This document shows, piece by piece, positions 1 to 7,038 of a DNA stretch of 19,101 nt. How positions within the stretch are numbered: the stretch's first letter is position 1; each line of letters starts with the position of its first letter. The notes beneath the pieces were generated by a model. That model was given only the letters and a program-made list of their open reading frames with translations. It searched no databases and was not told the origin of the DNA. Both the position numbers and the translations under genes were made by a program. Source of the stretch: Bryobacterales bacterium (GTDB taxonomy: Bacteria; Acidobacteriota; Terriglobia; Bryobacterales; Bryobacteraceae); assembly GCA_003154855.1 (NCBI GenBank), contig PMEV01000388.1:590-19690 (forward strand). Direction: 5' to 3'.

Positions 1-840
1 GCGCCCTCGGAGGACGGAGCGGCGCCGGCGAAACTGGCGGCGATGGGCAGGCGGTCGGAAGGCCGGAAGGCCTGGGGAGTGCTGCGGGGCGACGTGGACA
101 GTTTCCGCATACGGCTGCGGCGCGCCGAGACCATCGAGGAGCACGTCCGGGTGTCGGTTCTCTACAAGCAGTTCTTCGCCGGAGAGCTGGAAGTGCTGTG
201 CTCCCAGCCGGAGTTCTGGCGCAAGGTAACCATCCTTTATTCGGGCGGCGACGACTTCGCGGTGTGCGGCGCCTGGGACGCCTTGATCCCGCTGGCGCGG
301 GAGATGCAGCGGCTGTTCCACCGGTTCACGGAAGAGAATCTGAAGGAGCTGCCTGGGCTGGAAGGCAAGACGATCTCGATGGCGGTGGCGCTGGCGGCGG
401 ATACGAGCGCGACGCTGGCCTGGGTGTACGAGGACGCGGGGACGCGCCTGGAGCGGGCCAAGGACCTGGACAAGGACTGCATTTCGGTGCTGGGCCGGGT
501 ACTGGAGTGGAGATACCTGGCCGACGCGGCGGAACTCAAGGAAACGCTGGCGCGGATGGTGGCCGATTTCGGGCCTACGAGCCAGCTTTTGAGCGAGCTG
601 AGCGGATTCTACCGGAAAGGTGGCCAGACGTGGTCGCACGGGACGGAGCAGCGGTTCGACCGGCCGTGGCGATTCCAGAGGCGGCTGAACCGGGTGCTGG
701 TGGGAGCCAAGGATCGCGAGGTGCAGAAGCTGCGCGCGCACTTGGCGAATGAGATGATGGGCAGAGGCGCCGCGCAGGTGAAGCTGCGGCCGGCGGGGCT
801 GGTGGCGCTGGAGTGGGCGAGACTGACGACTGAGGGTTAA
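1..840 (+). CDS. cas10: Cas10/Csm1, type III-A CRISPR large subunit (C-terminal part, cut by window edge)
   Basis: Large subunit of the Csm effector complex. On target-RNA binding the palm domain of this family makes cyclic oligoadenylates from ATP. The reading frame is open from base 1, so the ATG at 43 is internal and the N-terminus (including any HD nuclease domain) lies outside the window. Visible are a palm-domain motif GDVDSF (about 88-105) carrying a D-x-D pair, and the cyclase motif YSGGDDF with GGDD at 244-255, followed by a helical C-terminal domain of about 190 residues matching the usual D4 region. The GGDD is intact, so signalling should be functional; DNase activity cannot be judged from here. 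csm2 starts 4 nt after the stop. The family call is firm; the subtype rests on the csm2-csm5 genes that follow. Confidence 0.93.
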   Translation, partial: APSEDGAAPAKLAAMGRRSEGRKAWGVLRGDVDSFRIRLRRAETIEEHVRVSVLYKQFFAGELEVLCSQPEFWRKVTILYSGGDDFAVCGAWDALIPLAREMQRLFHRFTEENLKELPGLEGKTISMAVALAADTSATLAWVYEDAGTRLERAKDLDKDCISVLGRVLEWRYLADAAELKETLARMVADFGPTSQLLSELSGFYRKGGQTWSHGTEQRFDRPWRFQRRLNRVLVGAKDREVQKLRAHLANEMMGRGAAQVKLRPAGLVALEWARLTTEG

Positions 841-844
841 CAGC

Positions 845-1348
845 ATGGCGGATGCACAGCAGGAGACAAAGGACCGCGAGCGGCGGCCACCCAGGGAAGG
901 GCGGCCACCAAGGGAAGGCGGCGCGCGGGAGTCCGGGGGGCGTGGCGACGATCGCCGCGACGACCGCCGGGGCGACCGCGGCGGCGACCGGGGCCGTAGC
1001 GAGGGCCCGCCGGAGATCGATCTGGAGAAGTTGATCGGCGACCCGCTGTACCTGGACAATCAGGCGCACGGCGTGGTGAGCCGGATGCGCGACATGGATT
1101 CGGGGACCAAGAGCCAGTTGCGGCGGCTGTACAACGCGGTGCGGCGGGCCTGCCGGGCGCCGGAAAACGAGCGGCAACAGCAGTTCGTGATGCTGCGGGC
1201 GCGGCTGGCGTATACCATCGCGCGGCACTCGCTGCGCAGCCTGGACATGCTGGAAAAGCTGCTGCTGGCGGTGACGCGCAAGAACGACGCGCGCGGATAC
1301 GAGCGGTTCCGGGATCTTTTCGAGGCCATCGTGGCCTACAACGAATAG
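845..1348 (+). CDS. csm2: Csm2, type III-A small subunit with a disordered basic/acidic N-terminal extension
   Basis: Small helical subunit that lines the crRNA-target duplex in the Csm complex. The 167-residue product has two parts. Residues about 57-167 are an alpha-helical core ending in FRDLFEAIVAYNE, typical of Csm2. Residues 1-56 are almost only Arg, Asp, Gly, Pro and Glu (PPREG repeats, then DDRR/RGDRGGDRGR), predicted disordered and longer than usual for the family. The ATG follows a GAGGG ribosome site and lies 4 nt after the cas10 stop; csm3 begins 9 nt downstream. Its place between cas10 and csm3 is the canonical csm order and is the main support, since Csm2 is poorly conserved. 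The extension is at the expected reading frame and in the same base composition as its neighbours, so it does not look like a mis-called start, but the next Met is internal to the core (about residue 76). Confidence 0.87.
   Translation: MADAQQETKDRERRPPREGRPPREGGARESGGRGDDRRDDRRGDRGGDRGRSEGPPEIDLEKLIGDPLYLDNQAHGVVSRMRDMDSGTKSQLRRLYNAVRRACRAPENERQQQFVMLRARLAYTIARHSLRSLDMLEKLLLAVTRKNDARGYERFRDLFEAIVAYNE
883..918 (+). repeat. Tandem 18-nt duplication inside csm2
   Basis: Two adjacent 18-nt units, 883-900 and 901-918, differ at one base and encode two copies of RPPREG. They lie in the disordered N-terminal extension of Csm2 and suggest that the extension grew by slippage-type duplication. Confidence 0.85.
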
Positions 1349-1357
1349 CGAGGAAGC

Positions 1358-2194
1358 ATGAGCGCCCACACAGCCGAAACGGAATTGAGACTGATTGGCA
1401 AGCTGATACTGGAGGGAGAACTGCGCTGCGAGACGGGCCTGCACATCGGGGCGGGCAAAGGCTCGCTGGAGATCGGAGGCGCGGACAATCCGGTGGTGAA
1501 GGACGCCTTCGGGCGGCCCTACATCCCGGGCAGCTCGCTGCGCGGGAAATTGCGGGCGCTGCTGGAGCAGTCGTCGGGCCTGGCGGTGCCGAGCGAGCTG
1601 GTGTACCTGTCGAAGCGCAAGGGGCAGGAGGTCCGCATCCACCAGAGCGACCGGCCGGGCGACGAGATCTGCCTGCTGTTCGGGCGCAACCCGGGGCGCA
1701 TGGAACGGGTGACGGGCGAATCGTTCGACACCACGGTGTCGAGCCCGGCGCGGCTGACGGTGTACGACGCGCCGCTGGAAACGGACAGCATCACGCCGCA
1801 GATGAGAGAGAACCTGGACGACGAGCTGACCGAAGTGAAGAGCGAGAACGCCATTGATCGGATCACTTCGCAGGCCAATCCGCGGACGCTGGAGCGGGTT
1901 CCGGCCGGGGCGCGGTTCAAGGTGCGCTTCGTGCTGGACGTGCTGTGCGAGGAGGACAAGGCGTTAGTTGCCCGCTTCGTCGAGGCTTTGCGGCTGCTGG
2001 AGGACGATGCGCTGGGCGGCGGCGGCTCGCGCGGGAGCGGACGGGTGCGCTTCGCGAACCTGAACTTGAAGTGGCGCGGCTGCGGGTTCTATGCGAGCGG
2101 CGCGGCGGAGCAGCAACTTCTCTTGGGCGCGGATCTCGACGGCCTGCAAGCGCTGGCGTGCGGCGCGGAGTTGGGCGGGAAACTTACCGAGTAG
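1358..2194 (+). CDS. csm3: Csm3, type III-A backbone subunit and target-RNA nuclease
   Basis: RAMP-type backbone subunit present in several copies along the crRNA, cutting bound target RNA every 6 nt. The 278-residue length is slightly above the usual 210-250. Hallmarks: ETGLHIGAG near residues 25-33, EIGGADNPVVKD at 38-49 in which Asp43 aligns with catalytic Asp33 of Streptococcus thermophilus Csm3, YIPGSSLRGKLR at 55-66, and a glycine-rich loop GGGGSRGSGRVRF at 220-232. The ATG at 1358 follows GAGGA with good spacing. The C-terminal tail after residue 240 extends beyond the usual core and is not recognisable. It sits between csm2 (9 nt gap) and csm4 (5 nt gap). The catalytic Asp is present, so RNA cleavage should be active. 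Confidence 0.97.
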   Translation: MSAHTAETELRLIGKLILEGELRCETGLHIGAGKGSLEIGGADNPVVKDAFGRPYIPGSSLRGKLRALLEQSSGLAVPSELVYLSKRKGQEVRIHQSDRPGDEICLLFGRNPGRMERVTGESFDTTVSSPARLTVYDAPLETDSITPQMRENLDDELTEVKSENAIDRITSQANPRTLERVPAGARFKVRFVLDVLCEEDKALVARFVEALRLLEDDALGGGGSRGSGRVRFANLNLKWRGCGFYASGAAEQQLLLGADLDGLQALACGAELGGKLTE

Positions 2195-2199
2195 CGAGA

Positions 2200-3279
2200 A
2201 TGAATCCAGCCTTGGTGGTTCGCTTTCGGCCGGCCGGACCGTGGCGCATGGGACCGGACTCGGGCGCCCGCAATCGCGTCGACCGCATCTATCACAGCGA
2301 CTCGCTGTTTTCGGCGGTGACGCACGCGTTCGGGCGATTGGGGCGGCTGGAGGAATGGCTGGCGGCGACGGCCCAGAATCCGCAAGGCGCGGCGGTGCGG
2401 TTCAGCTCGTGTTTCCCGTTTCTGGAAGACCTGCACTTCGTGGTTCCTCCGCGCAATCTGTGGCCGCCTCCGCCCTCGGCGAAGGTGCGCTGGGGGAAGG
2501 CGCGATTCGTGCCGCTGACGGTGGTGGAAGCGCTGGCCAACGAGCGTCCGCTGAAGGATAGCGCCTGGCGGCTGGACGGAGCGAGCGAATGCCTGCTGCC
2601 GGCCAATGCGCCGTTCCACGATGGGCCGTTCCGTCCGGTGGTGCGCTCCTACGCGGGCGTGGACCGGAAAAGCGGCGCGGCGGTGGCGCCTCACGACAGG
2701 GCCTGCCTGGAGTTCGCGCCGGGCGGCGGATTGTGGGCCATCGCGTCGTTCGCGGACCAGGAAGCGGAGGCGCGCTGGAAGGAGGCGGTCCGCGCGGCGT
2801 TGCGGCTGCTGGCGGATAGCGGGATGGGCGGCGGGCGGTCGATGGGATGGGGGCACTCGGCGGAACCGGAATTCTTGGAGTGCGCTCTGCCGGAGATGAT
2901 TCTGCCTGCCAGGCCGGTTGCGCCGCCGGTGGAGACGCCGGAGGGCGCGGAGGCCGCGCCGAAAGCCCCGGTGGAGACGGGCTACTGGCTGCTCTCGATG
3001 TTCAGCCCGGGCAGCGGCGACACGGTGGATTGGCAGCGCGGCTGCTATTCGATGGCGACGCGCGGGGGCCGGATCGAGAGCCCGGCGCGCTCGGGCGAAG
3101 CCAAGAAGCTGCTGCGCATGGTGGAAGAAGGATCGGTGCTGGTGGCCGAGGCGCCGCCCCAGGGAGCCGCCCCCAACGTCGCTCCGGACGGCTTCCCGCA
3201 TCCCGTGTACCGGGCCGGATTCGCGGTGGCCATTCCGGTTCCGCTGCGCCCAGCCGAGCGCGCGCCAGGTGCCGCATGA
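2200..3279 (+). CDS. csm4: Csm4, type III-A RAMP subunit that caps the crRNA 5-prime end
   Basis: Csm4 binds the 5-prime repeat tag of the crRNA and contacts Cas10. I start it at ATG 2200, 5 nt after the csm3 stop, because an N-terminus of MNPALVVRFRPAGPWRMG fits the first RAMP strand; the longer open frame upstream lies inside csm3. The 359-residue product has RIYHSDSLFSAV at 29-40, matching the family's SDTLFSA-type motif, a glycine-rich loop GMGGGRSMGWGH at 208-219, and a second RAMP-like half beginning near GYWLLSMFSP (261). Residues about 235-258 form a Pro/Ala/Glu linker between the halves. Its stop overlaps the csm5 start as ATGA, so the two are probably translationally coupled. Confidence 0.94.
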   Translation: MNPALVVRFRPAGPWRMGPDSGARNRVDRIYHSDSLFSAVTHAFGRLGRLEEWLAATAQNPQGAAVRFSSCFPFLEDLHFVVPPRNLWPPPPSAKVRWGKARFVPLTVVEALANERPLKDSAWRLDGASECLLPANAPFHDGPFRPVVRSYAGVDRKSGAAVAPHDRACLEFAPGGGLWAIASFADQEAEARWKEAVRAALRLLADSGMGGGRSMGWGHSAEPEFLECALPEMILPARPVAPPVETPEGAEAAPKAPVETGYWLLSMFSPGSGDTVDWQRGCYSMATRGGRIESPARSGEAKKLLRMVEEGSVLVAEAPPQGAAPNVAPDGFPHPVYRAGFAVAIPVPLRPAERAPGAA

Positions 3280-4412
3280 GATACCGCCTGACCTGTCTGA
3301 CTCCGCTGCTGGTAGGCGACGGCCGCAAGCTGTCTCCGATCGACTACATGGTCTGGAAAGACCAGGTGAACGTGCTGGATCAGCGGCGCATCTTCCGGCT
3401 GCTTTCCAAGGGCCCGCGCCTGGAAGGTTACCTCACCCAACTGAAGCGGGCCGACAAGCTGGATTTCGCGAGTTGGGGCGGGTTCGCGCAGAATTTCGCC
3501 GACCGGCGGGTGCCGTTCGAGCATCCTTCGGCGGCGGCGTATTGGGACAAGGCGCCACGCGAGAGCCTGTCCATTCCGACGTTTCTTTCCGGCCTGGACG
3601 GGCCGTACCTGCCGGGCAGTGCGATCAAGGGCGCGTTGCGCACCGGCGTTCTGTCCGCGTGCTGGGGCGACGGCGAGCCGCCGCAGATGGACGATCGGAA
3701 CTGGGACCGGCCGGGCGAGGCGGCGGAGGAACAGGCGCTGGGGCCGGGTTCGACCAACTACATGCGAGCCGTCGCGGTGGGGGATTCCCACCCGATTCCC
3801 GTGGCCGCGCTGAAGCTGTACCTGCTGCGGGTCTCGACGCTGGTGGCCCGCGGGCCGGGCCGTTTCGAGCTGGGTTGGAAGCAAGCGCCGCGCGGGTCGG
3901 TGGCCGGGAAACAGGTAGGCGAGAGTACGCCGCAGTTCGCCGAGATGGCCGAGCCGGGCACGGTGTTCGAGGGCGTGTGGCGCGAGAATGCGTTCCTGGC
4001 GCAGCCGGAAATCGCGCGGGCGCTGCATTGGAAAGAGCCGGTGACCGGGGCGCGCATCCTGGCCGCGGCCAATCGCTTCGCCGGGCGGATGCTGGCCATC
4101 CAGAAGCAGTACGCGGTGTGGGCGGGGCTGCCGCTGTTGCAGCAGAGCGTGGAGCATCTGGAAACCTGGCTGGCGCACGTGCAGGGGAACGGCAACGCGT
4201 GCCTGCTATCGCTGGGGTGGGGCAGCGGCCTGCTCGCCAAGACCGGCTGGCTGGAGACCGACAACGAGGCGTACCGCAAGGCTTTGCAGCAGGCGCCGCT
4301 GTACAGCCGGGCGTTGACTACCGGGCTGCCATTTCCGAAGACCCGCCGCATCGTGTTCCTGGAGAATCAGCCGGCGACGCTTCCTGGGTGGGTGGCTTTG
4401 GAAGTGGGGTAG
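3276..4412 (+). CDS. csm5: Csm5, type III-A RAMP subunit at the crRNA 3-prime end
   Basis: Csm5 sits at the head of the Csm backbone and, in characterised systems, helps recruit host nucleases for crRNA 3-prime trimming. The ATG at 3276 overlaps the csm4 stop (ATGA). The 378-residue product shows the N-terminal RAMP strand YRLTCLTPLLVGDG, the motif YLPGSAIKGALRTG at 111-124, a long helical insert, and the C-terminal signature LSLGWGSGLLAKTGW (311-325) followed by FPKTRRIVF (353-361), all typical of Csm5. It is the last gene of the operon in this window: no cas6, csm6, cas1 or cas2 follows, and the next genes run the other way and differ in composition. Confidence 0.95.
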   Translation: MRYRLTCLTPLLVGDGRKLSPIDYMVWKDQVNVLDQRRIFRLLSKGPRLEGYLTQLKRADKLDFASWGGFAQNFADRRVPFEHPSAAAYWDKAPRESLSIPTFLSGLDGPYLPGSAIKGALRTGVLSACWGDGEPPQMDDRNWDRPGEAAEEQALGPGSTNYMRAVAVGDSHPIPVAALKLYLLRVSTLVARGPGRFELGWKQAPRGSVAGKQVGESTPQFAEMAEPGTVFEGVWRENAFLAQPEIARALHWKEPVTGARILAAANRFAGRMLAIQKQYAVWAGLPLLQQSVEHLETWLAHVQGNGNACLLSLGWGSGLLAKTGWLETDNEAYRKALQQAPLYSRALTTGLPFPKTRRIVFLENQPATLPGWVALEVG

Positions 4413-4545
4413 GGTGGACGGGGCGGCGAGCTGACTTCTGGGGACTGATCCCGCCGAACCTCCTCAAACTATTCGGGCCAGCTTCCGCTCATTCGTAGGA
4501 TCGCCAAAGGACGCCCCGCGGCATCGGTCCTGCCGATCGCGATGC

Positions 4546-5082
4546 TCATACGGCACCTTCCTTGAATAATGGGAACTTGGCGATAATGGCTTTTGCGATC
4601 ACATGAACATAGGCAAAATCGTACTTTCGGCCGGGCTCCCAATATCGTCCGTGGGCGACCCAGTTTCTGAACTTGAAAGCACTGGGCAAGTCACCGATCT
4701 GTCTGAACAACTCTGAATGGTGCACTTTCCAACCTTCCAGAATATCCTCAACTAAATGCACCCGTTTCTTGCGCTTTTTCTCAACCTCGCGAAGGTGGCG
4801 GGACAGAGGGTCCTTTTTCCTCTTCTTGCATCGAATGTCGAAATCAACTTTGAAGCTGGCTTCGAGCCTAGTCAAGAGGACGAGCGCCGACCTTGTCTCC
4901 GATTCTTCGATGCGTGATTTCAGTTCCTGCCGTACGTCATCCTCCCGCCTTCCCACAAACCGCTCGTCGTACGTCGGATTGGACGGGCTGAAGTAAAGGC
5001 GCAACGAGGCCTCAACGTCCTGGTGATATGAAGCGAGTTCGTCCAGTTGCAGAGCAGGGACAAGCCTGAAGCCTTCAGGCAT
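4546..5082 (-). CDS. HEPN-motif protein, probable ribonuclease (defence or toxin-like), next to the csm operon
   Basis: A 178-residue protein I cannot place in a named family, but it carries R139-N140-W-V-A-H144 (4651-4668), the R-N-x3-H active-site motif of HEPN RNases, preceded by a long, mostly helical region as in HEPN four-helix bundles. Two Lys/Arg clusters (about 87-91 and 102-107) fit RNA binding. The start at 5082 overlaps the end of the upstream gene by 8 nt, implying coupled expression. HEPN RNases with this motif act in toxin-antitoxin, abortive infection and CRISPR effector systems; no CARF or other sensor domain is visible in this short protein. GC content is visibly lower than in the flanking csm and 5.8-kb genes, suggesting recent acquisition. 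The HEPN call rests on one motif plus helical context, not on a search. Confidence 0.7.
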   Translation of the reverse strand: MPEGFRLVPALQLDELASYHQDVEASLRLYFSPSNPTYDERFVGRREDDVRQELKSRIEESETRSALVLLTRLEASFKVDFDIRCKKRKKDPLSRHLREVEKKRKKRVHLVEDILEGWKVHHSELFRQIGDLPSAFKFRNWVAHGRYWEPGRKYDFAYVHVIAKAIIAKFPLFKEGAV

Positions 5083-5608
5083 TCGCGATTTCCATCAGAA
5101 GTGCGAAAAAGGAGTCCTTATCGAGATCCACAAATCTTCTTTCAACTGTAGTAGTGAGGATCTTCCAAGCCCACGAGGCCGGCTTCCGTTCTCGAGTTGA
5201 GTGAGGAACCTTCCCCCCTACGCTCACCGTAACCTTGATGAGATCGGCTGCCCTGCTCACCTTCTCATTCACGAGAAGGATCTGTGCATGACCTGCGGGG
5301 CCCTGAGCGTCCACGCGTCCCTTGCATCCGATCAGCATTGTCCCAAGCGGCACAAGGGATACCGACTGCCTTCCGATCTTGATATCCATCCGCTTGGCCA
5401 AGTATATGCCGATGTCTGGTTCGTTCAATTCGATCTCAGTGAAGCCGTAGCTGATCGTGCCTGCCTTGATGTACTCCCGAAGAAAACCAAGGATTTTGCC
5501 ATGAAGAGAGTTGAGGGCGCGAAGCCATTCGTCTCGCACCTCTGCCCAGTCGATCCCGGCGTCACCCTGCTGGCTTGCCACAAATCGTTCAAAATCTTTC
5601 GTTTCCAT
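5075..5608 (-). CDS. Unknown protein, partner of the HEPN-motif gene
   Basis: I do not recognise this 177-residue protein. The start at 5608 is preceded by a purine-rich GGGGGTCAGG stretch; an alternative ATG lies 18 nt upstream at 5626 without a clear ribosome site. The N-terminal third (residues 1-55) looks helical and acidic. The middle is beta-strand-like with alternating hydrophobics (DIKIGRQSVSLVPLGTMLIG, then KGRVDAQGPAGHAQILLV). The end returns to a helix (FFALLMEIANA). No signal peptide, membrane segment or catalytic motif is apparent. Its stop lies inside the start of the HEPN-motif gene, so the two form one transcription unit convergent with csm5. It could be an antitoxin or a sensor for the putative RNase; that is inference from gene order only. 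Confidence 0.62.
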   Translation of the reverse strand: METKDFERFVASQQGDAGIDWAEVRDEWLRALNSLHGKILGFLREYIKAGTISYGFTEIELNEPDIGIYLAKRMDIKIGRQSVSLVPLGTMLIGCKGRVDAQGPAGHAQILLVNEKVSRAADLIKVTVSVGGKVPHSTRERKPASWAWKILTTTVERRFVDLDKDSFFALLMEIANA

Positions 5609-5758
5609 CCTGACCCCCGTGACCATGATACAGCAGTCCGGACGGGGATCACGCGACGGACTCCTGGCGTATCGGCCATCGGCGGACACTGGCCAACTTC
5701 TCGTTTCCCACCAGAACCCCACCCCGACGAGCCGCCAATCACACGGCGCGCGCAATGG

Positions 5759-5764
5759 GATAAT
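5759..5764 (+). promoter_or_regulatory. Possible minus-10 box giving a leaderless transcript
   Basis: GATAAT lies 6 nt before the ATG at 5771. Transcription from it would start at or near the start codon, and no ribosome site precedes the ATG. No good minus-35 box is seen, so this is weak. Confidence 0.25.
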
Positions 5765-5770
5765 GGACGC

Positions 5771-6577
5771 ATGAAATGGATACTGACGCGTCAAATGCTT
5801 GGGGCGGCGCTGATTGGCATCGTCCTGGTTCCGGGCGGCACGGCGGCGGCGCAGGTCGCGGTGCGCCACACGGAAGGGCTGGTCCGCGGGTTTCTGGTTC
5901 TGCGCACGCTGGAGGGGGAGACACTCGCCGGGGGCGACCTGTCCCAGGAATCTCGCGGGGGCCGGGTAACCAGCCGGATGGTTTTTCATTTCAAGGACGG
6001 GTCGCTGCATGACGAGACGACCGTGTACACTCAGCGGACCAGTTTCCGCCTGCTGAGTTATCACCTGGTGCAGAAGGGGCCGACCTTCCCCATTCCGATG
6101 GAGGTTTCGATCGACGGCTCGACAGGCCGGGTCACCGTCCGCTACACGGAAGACGGTAAAGAGCAGGTCGATACCGAGCAGATGCAACTGCCGGTGGATG
6201 TCGCCAATGGGATGGTCCCTACGCTGGCGAAGAACATCGCGCCCGGGGCGCAGGAAACGATCGTGTCGATGGTGGGGGCGACGCCGAAACCGCGGCTTGT
6301 GAAGCTCAAGATCACCCAAGTGGGCCAGGAGTCATTCACGGCGGAAGGGCCTCGATATGACGCGACTCACTACCTGGTGAAGGTGGATCTCGGGGGCGTT
6401 ACGGGCGTGTTGGCGACGCTGGCGGGCAAGAACCCGCCGGACAACCACGTGTGGATTGCGGGTGGAGCGGTACCCGGCTTTGTCAAGGCGGAAATGCCAC
6501 TTTACCTGGGCGGGCCGGCGTGGCGGATCGAAATGGCGAGCCCGGCCTGGCCACCCGCGGCGGGCAAGAAACACTGA
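5771..6577 (+). CDS. Secreted protein of unknown function
   Basis: A 268-residue protein with an N-terminal signal peptide: a short basic start (MKWILTR), a hydrophobic core to about residue 20 and a likely signal peptidase site after AAA-Q near residue 27. The mature part is rich in beta-strand patterns (RMVFHFKDGSLHDETTVY, SIDGSTGRVTVRYTEDGKEQ, LVKLKITQVGQESFTAEG), with no cysteines and no recognisable catalytic motif, and ends in a Pro/Ala/Lys tail. It probably works in the periplasm or outer envelope. The ATG at 5771 is chosen because it begins the signal peptide; the frame is open further upstream but overlaps the divergent gene. It is divergent from the HEPN-partner gene with a 162-nt gap and is followed by the higBA pair. 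Confidence 0.75.
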   Translation: MKWILTRQMLGAALIGIVLVPGGTAAAQVAVRHTEGLVRGFLVLRTLEGETLAGGDLSQESRGGRVTSRMVFHFKDGSLHDETTVYTQRTSFRLLSYHLVQKGPTFPIPMEVSIDGSTGRVTVRYTEDGKEQVDTEQMQLPVDVANGMVPTLAKNIAPGAQETIVSMVGATPKPRLVKLKITQVGQESFTAEGPRYDATHYLVKVDLGGVTGVLATLAGKNPPDNHVWIAGGAVPGFVKAEMPLYLGGPAWRIEMASPAWPPAAGKKH

Positions 6578-6701
6578 GATCTTCGACGGTCCAGGAATCC
6601 GGCCAGTCGATGCGATGGCGCGGTGAGAGCGTGGCTCATCGTTCGGCTATGGCCGACAACTCCGCAGCCGTATCCGGCGGAAGCGCGGGGGGAGGGCTGG
6701 G

Positions 6702-6724
6702 CGTTTACCGCATTGCGTTAAACG
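6702..6724. promoter_or_regulatory. Candidate HigA operator upstream of higBA
   Basis: An inverted repeat, CGTTTA at 6702-6707 and TAAACG at 6719-6724 with 11 nt between, ends 23 nt before the higB start. HigA-type antitoxins repress their own operon by binding palindromes in this position. Support is positional only. Confidence 0.35.
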
Positions 6725-6747
6725 AGGGACGGTAGTACTCTGGGACT

Positions 6748-7026
6748 GTGATTCGGTCGTTCCGGGACGACGAGACCGAGAGGATCTTTCGGCGCGAGTT
6801 CAGCCGCAGGTTTCAGCGTATCGCGCGTGTCGGAAAACGAAGGCTGGACCAAATCCATGCGGCGGTGGTGATTTCCGATCTCGGAGCGGTCCCCGGGAAT
6901 CGGCTGGAGCACCTGGCCGGCGACCGCTGGGGGCAGTACAGCATCCGGGTGAACGATCAGTGGCGGATCTGCTTCCGCTGGGTTGAACCCGATGCTTTTG
7001 AGGTTGAGATCGTGGACTACCATTAA
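6748..7026 (+). CDS. higB: HigB-type toxin (RelE/ParE superfamily mRNA interferase)
   Basis: A 92-residue toxin of the plasmid-maintenance killer-protein family. Family members cut mRNA in the ribosome. The sequence has the full expected pattern: MIRSFRDDETERIF at the start, then IHAAVVISDLGAVPGNRLEHLAG, then GQYSIRVNDQWRICFRW (family consensus W-S-I-R-V-N-x-Q-W-R-I-C-F), ending in VEIVDYH. The start is GTG at 6748, chosen because it gives the family's N-terminus and normal length. The antitoxin gene begins 12 nt downstream, toxin first, as is usual for higBA. Intact, with no sign of truncation. Confidence 0.95.
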   Translation: MIRSFRDDETERIFRREFSRRFQRIARVGKRRLDQIHAAVVISDLGAVPGNRLEHLAGDRWGQYSIRVNDQWRICFRWVEPDAFEVEIVDYH

Positions 7027-7038
7027 GGAACGCGGATT

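Noticed and set aside
1945..2199. Upstream extension of the csm4 reading frame
   Set aside because: It lies within csm3, is Arg-rich, and the ATG at 2200 gives the family N-terminus.
2847..3275. Upstream extension of the csm5 reading frame
   Set aside because: It lies within csm4; the ATGA overlap at 3276 gives the RAMP N-terminus.
4413..4545. Search for a CRISPR array or a cas6/csm6 remnant after csm5
   Set aside because: Only 133 nt, with no direct repeats and no coding similarity; just a short stem near 4520-4545.
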